Assembly (NCBI GenBank): GCA_023411265.1
Contig: JAEYOX010000093.1
Coordinates: 1-12,203 of the forward strand
Direction of reading: 5' to 3'
DNA: 12,203 bases
Source of the DNA: Bacteroidota bacterium
Lineage (GTDB): Bacteria > Bacteroidota > Bacteroidia > Flavobacteriales > Weeksellaceae
Shown piece by piece: positions 7,495-12,203 of this stretch (positions are counted from its first letter, which is position 1; each line of letters starts with the position of its first letter). The notes under the pieces are model-generated. The model was not told where the DNA came from and searched no databases. It worked only from the letters and a program-made list of their open reading frames with translations. A program made the position numbers and the translations under genes.

Positions 7495-7523
7495 AAAAGA
7501 CTTTCCAGCGCGGAAAGTCTTTT
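7495..7523. terminator. Bidirectional rho-independent terminator between purE and the PLP enzyme
   Basis: A perfect 12-bp stem AAAAGACTTTCC / GGAAAGTCTTTT surrounds a 5-base loop (7507-7511). It begins two bases after the purE stop. The plus-strand stem ends in TTTT. On the minus strand the stem is followed by more T-rich sequence (TTTTTCTT), so it can end both convergent transcripts. Confidence 0.85.
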
Positions 7524-7538
7524 GATGTGATTGAATTT

Positions 7539-8744
7539 TTACAACACACCCACCTTTTCCATACAGGTTTTCATTTTTAAATAAGTTCTTTCGATATCAT
7601 GATCCAGGCCGATAGAAAAACGGATCAGTCCAGGTGATAGACCCATTTCTTTTTGCTCGTCTTCAGGAATTTCAGACGAAGTTGAAGTTCCGGAAGCAGA
7701 GAACAGGGTTTTGTAAAATCCTAAGCTCACCGCCAGATAACCCAGATTTTCATTCTGCATCATTTCCATCAGTTCGTTAGCTTTTTCTACGGTTTTCACG
7801 TCCAGCGCCACCAGTCCGCCAAAACCAAATTCTTCATGCATCATTGTTTTAAAAAGTTTGTGCTGAGGGTGGCTTTTCAGGCCGGGATATTTTACTTTCA
7901 GTCCGTCTTTTTCCCAATTTTCGGCGAGAAATAAAGCATTTTCACTGTGTTTTCTCATACGAATCGGAAGGGTTCTCAGGTTTTTAAGAACGCTCGCTGC
8001 ACGGAGGCTGTCCATGGTGGGTCCCAAAAGCATACACGCACCGGAATTGACATCCTTCGTAGCATTAATAAATTCCTGGGTTCCGCAATACACTCCGCCA
8101 ACAGTATCGCTGCTGCCATTGATGAATTTAGTGAGACTGTGAAGCGTTACATCGGCACCTAAAAGTTGAGGCGTTACAGAAAGTGGAGAAAAAGTATTGT
8201 CCACCACCAGTTTCAGATGGTGTTTTTTAGCAATTTTTGAAAGACCTTCCAGATCGGCAATTTCCAGAAGCGGATTGCTTACGGTTTCGCAATAAAGTAC
8301 CGTGGTTTTTTCCGTAATGGAATTTTCGACTTTCTGCAAATCAGTAATATCTACAAAAGAAGTGTCTATTTTAAAACCAGGCAGAAAATTTTTCATGAAA
8401 GCATACGTTCCGCCATAAATGGTTCTGCTGGAAACGATATGATCTCCGCTTTTGCAAAGCTGAAGCAGCGCAGAAGTGATGGCACCCATTCCCGAAGCAG
8501 TCACATTAGCACTTTCTGTTCCTTCCATTTTCGCCAATGCTTCAGCAAGATACAGATTGCTGGGCGAGGAGTGGCGGGAATACAGATAACATCCGTCAGT
8601 GTTTCCTTCGAAAGTGTCAGCCATGGTTTTAGCAGAAAGAAAGGTGTAAGTAGAACTGTCGGATATAGAGGGATTTACGCCTCCGAATTCTCCGAAAAAC
8701 TGCAAATCCTGAATCTGATCTGCACCGTTGAATTTTTTCATCAT
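7539..8744 (-). CDS. PLP-dependent trans-sulfuration (Cys/Met metabolism) family enzyme, gamma-lyase/synthase-like
   Basis: This is a cytoplasmic fold-type I PLP enzyme of the Cys/Met metabolism family, which includes cystathionine gamma-synthase, cystathionine gamma-lyase and methionine gamma-lyase. From ATG 8744 it has 401 residues, a normal length. The frame stays open upstream to a TTG at 8783, but the extra 13 residues are not family-like. Cofactor residues are in place: YLYSRHSSPSN (Tyr55, Arg57), TASGMGA (Gly85, Met86), the ring-stacking Tyr110, VVDNTF (Asp182), the PLP lysine in HSLTKF (Lys206, with Ser203 and Thr205), and a C-terminal RFSIGLDH with the substrate-carboxylate Arg. Where methionine gamma-lyases carry a specificity Cys (IYGCT), this protein has Gly112 (IYGGT), as in cystathionine enzymes. 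The substrate is therefore open between methionine, cystathionine and an O-acyl homoserine. It is divergent from an Lrp/AsnC regulator that may control it. Confidence 0.9.
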   Translation of the reverse strand: MMKKFNGADQIQDLQFFGEFGGVNPSISDSSTYTFLSAKTMADTFEGNTDGCYLYSRHSSPSNLYLAEALAKMEGTESANVTASGMGAITSALLQLCKSGDHIVSSRTIYGGTYAFMKNFLPGFKIDTSFVDITDLQKVENSITEKTTVLYCETVSNPLLEIADLEGLSKIAKKHHLKLVVDNTFSPLSVTPQLLGADVTLHSLTKFINGSSDTVGGVYCGTQEFINATKDVNSGACMLLGPTMDSLRAASVLKNLRTLPIRMRKHSENALFLAENWEKDGLKVKYPGLKSHPQHKLFKTMMHEEFGFGGLVALDVKTVEKANELMEMMQNENLGYLAVSLGFYKTLFSASGTSTSSEIPEDEQKEMGLSPGLIRFSIGLDHDIERTYLKMKTCMEKVGVL

Positions 8745-8780
8745 TATGATATTTAAATTATTATAAAAATGGTAATTCCC

Positions 8781-8809
8781 CAACTTTAAAACAACCCGCC
8801 TGTCACAAA
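8781..8809 (-). promoter_or_regulatory. Possible promoter of the PLP enzyme gene
   Basis: Read on the minus strand, TTTG (8809-8806), a 17-base spacer and TAAAGTTG (8788-8781) resemble the Bacteroidota -33/-7 pair, with one mismatch in the -7 element (TAnnTTTG). Transcription would start near 8775, about 30 bases before ATG 8744. One mismatch makes this tentative. Confidence 0.3.
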
Positions 8810-8838
8810 ACAGTAAATAAATCGGATAAATAGAGTTT

Positions 8839-8865
8839 TTTCAAATTATTAATTTATTTTTGAAA
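8839..8865. promoter_or_regulatory. Inverted repeat over the Lrp-like gene promoter, candidate operator
   Basis: TTTCAAA (8839-8845) and TTTGAAA (8859-8865) are perfect inverted copies separated by 13 A/T bases. The right arm overlaps a perfect -7 element TATTTTTG (8855-8862) placed 35 bases before the Lrp-like start. No good -33 TTG is present at the right distance. The symmetry and position fit an autoregulatory Lrp/AsnC site, but in such AT-rich DNA a 7-base match can be chance. Confidence 0.35.
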
Positions 8866-8897
8866 GATTAAAGCTGTTTTCACCAAAATATTTTCGG

Positions 8898-9359
8898 ATG
8901 AATCTTGACAATAAAGATAAAAAGATACTGGTTTTGTTGCAGCAGGATGCCAAGAAAACCACTAAAGAATTAGCCAGCGAACTTCATTTGTCGGTAACCG
9001 CAGTTTTCGAGCGGATAAAAAAACTTGAAAAACAGAAAGTTATTGAAAAGTACGTCGCCCTTGTGGACAAAGAAAAAATTCAGAAGAATTTTATAGTGCT
9101 TTGCCATGTGAAACTGGCGCAACACCGAAAGGAATACATTACTCAATTCGAAAGGGAAATCATCGAATTTCCGGAAGTGCTCGAATGTTTCCATGTGAGT
9201 GGCGATTACGATTATATTTTGAAAGTATGCGTAAAAGACCTTCAGGAATACCGGGAGTTTATGGTAACCAAACTTACAAGTCTGCAGCATATCGGAAGTA
9301 CGCACAGTTCGTTCACCATCAAAGAGGTGAAAAAGACTACCGGAATTTTTCTGGAATAA
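8898..9359 (+). CDS. Lrp/AsnC family transcriptional regulator
   Basis: This is a DNA-binding regulator of the Lrp/AsnC (feast/famine) family, which usually senses an amino acid and forms dimers or octamers. At 153 residues it has the standard size. It opens with NLDNKDKKILVLLQQDAKKT, followed by a winged-helix DNA-binding segment with TTKELASELHLSVTAVFERI as its helix-turn-helix (21-40). The second half (about 65-145) is the ligand-binding RAM/ACT-like domain, with FHVSGDYDYILKVCVKD (98-114) as its clearest landmark. It starts at ATG 8898 and is divergent from the PLP-dependent sulfur amino acid enzyme across a 153-base AT-rich gap, the usual arrangement for a local Lrp-type regulator and its target. 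Control of that gene, with methionine or cysteine as effector, is inference. An inverted repeat over its own -7 element suggests autoregulation. Confidence 0.93.
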   Translation: MNLDNKDKKILVLLQQDAKKTTKELASELHLSVTAVFERIKKLEKQKVIEKYVALVDKEKIQKNFIVLCHVKLAQHRKEYITQFEREIIEFPEVLECFHVSGDYDYILKVCVKDLQEYREFMVTKLTSLQHIGSTHSSFTIKEVKKTTGIFLE

Positions 9360-9400
9360 CATGATACCCGCGAGACCATTAATTTTTTTATCTATCACCG

Positions 9401-9430
9401 GAATTGGTTCGTTAAAAAACGAACTAATTC
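9401..9430. promoter_or_regulatory. Near-perfect 30-bp palindrome, candidate operator of the efflux regulator
   Basis: The arms GAATTGGTTCGTT (9401-9413) and AACGAACTAATTC (9418-9430) are inverted copies with one mismatched pair (G9406 against T9425), around an AAAA centre. The core GTTCGTT/AACGAAC is perfect. The site ends two bases before a perfect -7 element, covering the -33 region, so a bound dimer would block RNA polymerase. It is best explained as the binding site of the MarR-like regulator just downstream. It could also form a hairpin at the end of the Lrp-like transcript. Confidence 0.6.
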
Positions 9431-9432
9431 TT

Positions 9433-9440
9433 TATCTTTG
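9433..9440 (+). promoter_or_regulatory. Predicted -7 promoter element of the regulator-efflux operon
   Basis: TATCTTTG matches the TAnnTTTG consensus exactly and lies five bases before the likely GTG start at 9445. The nearest upstream TTG (9404-9406) is 26 bases away, longer than the usual spacing, and lies inside the palindrome. Transcription would begin at or just around the GTG, which implies a leaderless or nearly leaderless message if both calls are right. Confidence 0.45.
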
Positions 9441-9444
9441 TGCA

Positions 9445-9921
9445 GTGAAAAATTCCCGAACTTTATTAGGCACTTTTGAGATTGATGAAAGCATCTATCA
9501 GGAAATGGTCAAATATTATACAGAAGTATTTCATCTTCCGCCATTGCCCGCCAAAATTTATTCTTTTCTTATTTTCGATTTTGACAGAAAAGGAATTACT
9601 TTTGATGAACTGGTAGAGGTATTTAAATCATCAAAAAGCTCTGTTTCGTGTGCATTGCAACTATTGCTTTCTCAAAGATTAGTAGTAGACGTAACTCATG
9701 CCGATGAAAGAAAACGCCATTTTTTCCTGAATACAGAGTACATAAAAATTCGCTTTGAACAGATGACGGAGCGATTAGAAAAAGAACTTTCGATTATGAA
9801 GCAGCTTCAGGAATTCAACGGCGACCAACAAAAGCATCAGGCAGAATTCACACTGTATATAGAGGTTCTGAAAAACAGTATCGGCAATATCAGAGAAACT
9901 TTAAAAGAAATTTCCAATTAA
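9445..9921 (+). CDS. GbsR/MarR-like winged-helix transcriptional regulator of the efflux operon
   Basis: This is a DNA-binding regulator with a MarR/GbsR-type winged helix. The frame is open from ATG 9361, but the first 28 residues from there (MIPARPLIFLSITG...) are translated from the palindrome and promoter region and do not look like the family. GTG 9445 is preferred, giving 158 residues; ATG 9505 is a shorter alternative. From the GTG, the winged-helix domain spans about 32-96: LPPLPAKIYSFLIFDFDRKG, then FDELVEVFKSSKSSVSCALQLL as the helix-turn-helix, then a wing around ADERKRHFFLN. The last 60 residues are a charged helix (EQMTERLEKELSIMKQLQEF) likely used for dimerisation. The adaptor gene begins one base after the stop, so the regulator heads the operon. 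It probably represses itself and the pump through the palindrome at 9401-9430 and may be released by a pump substrate. The ligand is unknown. Confidence 0.82.
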   Translation: MKNSRTLLGTFEIDESIYQEMVKYYTEVFHLPPLPAKIYSFLIFDFDRKGITFDELVEVFKSSKSSVSCALQLLLSQRLVVDVTHADERKRHFFLNTEYIKIRFEQMTERLEKELSIMKQLQEFNGDQQKHQAEFTLYIEVLKNSIGNIRETLKEISN

Positions 9922-9922
9922 T

Positions 9923-11149
9923 ATGAAGTATAAGATATTCATCTTAGGGCTGGCCGTCTTGTCTCTTTCGGCTTGCAAAAAAGAAGAAAAGCCACCGCAA
10001 GGCCCCAAAGCAGTGACGACTGTTGTGGCAGAAACCCGAAATGTTGTCGGATATTCTACTTTCCCTACCACAATACAGGGACGCAACAACAATGATGTGC
10101 GGGCCAAAATACAGGGATATATTACTCAGGTTTTAGTTGATGAAGGACAATATGTGACGAAAGGACAGCCTCTTTTCAGAATTGAAACCAATACACTGAA
10201 TGAAAATGCCTCAGCTGCCAGAGCCGGAATTGGTGCAGCACGTTCCAATGTAACAGCAGCTGAAGCCAATGTAAAAGCGGCACAAGCCGCCGTGAACGCA
10301 GCCCAGGTGGAAGTGGAAAAACTTCAGCCTTTGGTGACTAAAAATATTATCAGTCCGGTGCAGTTGCAGACGGCTCAGGCGAATTTGGCTCGGTCTCAAG
10401 CGCAACTTTCACAGGCCATCGCTGCCAGACAACAGGCCAGTGCAGGCGTTTCTCAGGCACAGGCGAATTTTCAGGGAATTCAGGAAAATATCAATTATTC
10501 CGTTATTCGAGCGCCTATATCCGGAGTCGTGGGAAAAATCAATATGAGAACAGGAAGTTTGGTAGGGCCGGGAGATCCTTCTCCTATAACCACAGTGTCG
10601 GATACCAGTATGCTGTACGCTTATTTTTCGATGAACGAAAAAGAATATCTTGATTTTCTTTTGAATTCGCGCGGCGCCGCCATGTCGGAAAAACTGAAAA
10701 ATATGCCTATGGTAGAATTGCTTCTGGCCAATGGTGATGTATATTCTGAAAAAGGCCGGATAGAAGCAGTAACCGGACAGATAGATCCGGCTACAGGAAG
10801 TATTCAGTTCCGGGTCTCATTTCCCAATCCGCAAAAGTTATTGAGTAACGGAAACAGCGGAACCGTCAGAATTCCTATTTCTTACGATAATGCACTGGTA
10901 TTGCCGGAAAGTGCTACTTATGAGCAGCAAGGCCTGGTTTACATTTATAAAGTAGAAAAAGATACGGCCAAAAGGTCAGTAATTAATATTGAAGACCGTG
11001 TGAATAACATGGTTGTGATCAAAGATGGTGTTTCCAAAGGTGAAACCGTGGTAGCAGAAGGGGTAGGGACTTTGAAAACGGGAACGCACGTGAAACCGCA
11101 GCCGAAGAAATTAGAGGATATCATCAACGCTATTCAACCTGTATTTTAA
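9923..11149 (+). CDS. RND efflux periplasmic adaptor lipoprotein (AcrA/MexA type)
   Basis: This is the membrane fusion protein that links an inner-membrane RND pump to an outer-membrane TolC-like channel. The N terminus is a lipoprotein signal: KYKIF, a hydrophobic stretch, then lipobox LSAC with lipidated Cys18. The two lipoyl half-motifs are VRAKIQGYITQVLVDEGQYV with GQPLFRIE (about 59-88) and INYSVIRAPISGVVGKINMRTG (about 190-211). Between them a long Ala/Gln-rich coiled-coil hairpin (about 95-188) turns at LVTKNIISPVQL. This is the segment that contacts the outer-membrane channel. A beta-barrel region (about 228-320) and a membrane-proximal domain (to about 405) follow. The length of 408 is typical. 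The start is ATG 9923, one base after the regulator stop; the permease starts six bases after its own stop, so these are one operon. Transport substrates cannot be read from the sequence. Confidence 0.95.
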   Translation: MKYKIFILGLAVLSLSACKKEEKPPQGPKAVTTVVAETRNVVGYSTFPTTIQGRNNNDVRAKIQGYITQVLVDEGQYVTKGQPLFRIETNTLNENASAARAGIGAARSNVTAAEANVKAAQAAVNAAQVEVEKLQPLVTKNIISPVQLQTAQANLARSQAQLSQAIAARQQASAGVSQAQANFQGIQENINYSVIRAPISGVVGKINMRTGSLVGPGDPSPITTVSDTSMLYAYFSMNEKEYLDFLLNSRGAAMSEKLKNMPMVELLLANGDVYSEKGRIEAVTGQIDPATGSIQFRVSFPNPQKLLSNGNSGTVRIPISYDNALVLPESATYEQQGLVYIYKVEKDTAKRSVINIEDRVNNMVVIKDGVSKGETVVAEGVGTLKTGTHVKPQPKKLEDIINAIQPVF

Positions 11150-11155
11150 TTTGTG

Positions 11156-12203
11156 ATGGTAAAAAGATTTATAGACCGGCCGGTACTGTCTACAGTGGTG
11201 TCCATTCTCATCGTGATTCTTGGAATCTTAGGATTGGTATCGCTACCTGTAACACAATATCCAGATATTGCTCCGCCAACGGTGCGTATTTCCGCCAACT
11301 ATACGGGTGCTAATGCGCAAACGGTAATGAACAGTGTCATTATTCCCATTGAAGAACAAGTGAATGGCGTAGAAGGAATGGATTACATTTCGTCTACTGC
11401 ATTAAATAATGGTTCCGCCACTATTCAGATTTTCTTTGAACAGGGAATTGATCCGGATATTGCTGCCGTAAATGTTCAAAACCAGGTGCAACGTGCCATG
11501 CCGCTTCTTCCTTCAGAAGTTACCCGAGCCGGCGTACAGGTGAATAAACAACAGACCAGTGCACTGATGTTTCTCTCTTTTTATACTTCTAATCCTGATC
11601 TCAACGAGGTCTGGCTTCAGAATTATATGAATATCAATATTATTCCGGCACTTAAAAGAGTAAATGGAGTAGGAGATGCAATGGCTTTCGGAGGAAAAAC
11701 CTATGCAATGCGGATTTGGCTGGATCCGGCAAAAATGGCTGCATACGGACTGGAACCTTCGGAAGTTTCTAATGCGATCAATGAACAGTCTCGTGAGGCG
11801 GCAGCCGGCCAATTGGGCGAGAACAGCGGTAGTTCTTTTCAATATGTGATCACCTACAAAGGGAAATACAATGAAGTTGAGGAATTTGAAAATATTATTG
11901 TTCGCGCCCTCGGAAACGGAGATTATCTTCGGTTGAAAGATGTGGCAGAAATCAGGTTGGATGCACTTTCTTACGGAGGAATCGGAGAAAACAACGGCAG
12001 ACGTTCCATAAGTATGGGTATTTTTCAGACACCTGGATCCAATGCTCAGGAAATTATCCGAGAAATTAAAATTTTTCTGTCAGAAACTGAAAAAGCACTG
12101 CCCGAAGGAATTGGATATAGCATAAACTTTGATACCAACGATTTTCTGGAAGCCTCTATCAGTAAAGTAATTACTACGTTAATAGAAGCATTCATTCTGG
12201 TTT
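11156..12203 (+). CDS. RND multidrug efflux permease (HAE1/AcrB type), 3' end missing
   Basis: This is a proton-driven inner-membrane pump subunit of the hydrophobe/amphiphile efflux family, working as a trimer with the adaptor encoded upstream. Only the first 349 codons, about a third of the usual 1030-1060, lie in the window; the frame is open to the edge. The N terminus VKRFIDRPVLSTVVSILIV begins transmembrane helix 1 (about 10-29), followed by LPVTQYPDIAPPTVRISANYTGA (30-52), very close to the AcrB segment LPVAQYPTIAPP. The porter domain shows VEGMDYISSTALNNGSATIQI, AAVNVQNQVQRAMPLLP, VNGVGDAMAFGG and AMRIWLDPAKMAAYGL. The window ends in TTLIEAFILV, the start of transmembrane helix 2. The start is ATG 11156; GTG 11153 directly before it is an alternative. 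A TolC-like outer membrane gene may follow outside the window, but that is not seen. Confidence 0.96.
   Translation, partial: MVKRFIDRPVLSTVVSILIVILGILGLVSLPVTQYPDIAPPTVRISANYTGANAQTVMNSVIIPIEEQVNGVEGMDYISSTALNNGSATIQIFFEQGIDPDIAAVNVQNQVQRAMPLLPSEVTRAGVQVNKQQTSALMFLSFYTSNPDLNEVWLQNYMNINIIPALKRVNGVGDAMAFGGKTYAMRIWLDPAKMAAYGLEPSEVSNAINEQSREAAAGQLGENSGSSFQYVITYKGKYNEVEEFENIIVRALGNGDYLRLKDVAEIRLDALSYGGIGENNGRRSISMGIFQTPGSNAQEIIREIKIFLSETEKALPEGIGYSINFDTNDFLEASISKVITTLIEAFILV

Noticed and set aside
8745..8783. A 13-residue N-terminal extension of the PLP enzyme from TTG 8783
   Set aside because: It reads through AT-rich upstream sequence and would overlap the predicted promoter; ATG 8744 gives the normal start.
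9361..9444. ATG 9361 as the start of the MarR-like regulator
   Set aside because: The extra 28 residues are encoded by the palindrome and promoter region and do not look like the family's N terminus.
10200..10490. Repeated GCA/CAG-rich DNA in the adaptor gene as a possible repeat array
   Set aside because: It encodes the Ala/Gln-rich coiled-coil hairpin of the RND adaptor; the units are irregular and protein structure explains them.

Overview
The window looks like chromosomal DNA from a member of the Bacteroidota, most likely a flavobacterium of the Chryseobacterium type. Four things point there. The genes are moderately AT-rich. The start codons lack clear Shine-Dalgarno sequences and sit in A/T-rich leaders. 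Several gene starts are preceded by the Bacteroidota -7 promoter element TAnnTTTG. The gene content (mevalonate-pathway mvaD, PdxJ beginning SVNINKIA, a GbsR/MarR-type regulator in front of a lipoprotein RND adaptor) also fits. The genus is an inference; the phylum is fairly safe.

Layout. Positions 1-4674, plus strand: the 3' part of a YbdG-type mechanosensitive channel gene, pdxJ (pyridoxine 5'-phosphate synthase), a YbfF-type alpha/beta hydrolase interrupted by one in-frame TAA, an extended short-chain dehydrogenase, and mvaD (diphosphomevalonate decarboxylase). Positions 4691-5764, minus strand: a membrane-anchored endonuclease/exonuclease/phosphatase-family protein. Positions 5867-7492, plus strand: purK-purE, the two-gene N5-CAIR module of purine synthesis, with its own promoter and a strong bidirectional terminator. 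Positions 7539-8744, minus strand: a PLP-dependent Cys/Met-metabolism (trans-sulfuration family) enzyme, divergent from an Lrp/AsnC-family regulator at 8898-9359. Positions 9445 to the end, plus strand: an apparent efflux operon with a GbsR/MarR-like regulator, an RND periplasmic adaptor lipoprotein, and the first third of an RND (HAE1/AcrB-type) permease cut by the window edge.

How the genes work together. purK and purE act in succession (AIR to N5-CAIR to CAIR). The Lrp-like regulator probably controls itself and the divergent PLP enzyme. The MarR-like regulator probably controls the efflux genes through a nearly perfect 30-bp palindrome beside its promoter. The first block mixes vitamin B6, isoprenoid and membrane functions and looks like ordinary neighbour genes, some with their own promoters, rather than one pathway.

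I found no CRISPR array, insertion sequence, phage gene, tRNA or rRNA, and no convincing sign of an undescribed system. No gene-free stretch exceeds about 155 bases. The points most worth checking are the single nonsense codon in the hydrolase and the operator-like palindromes in front of the two regulators.
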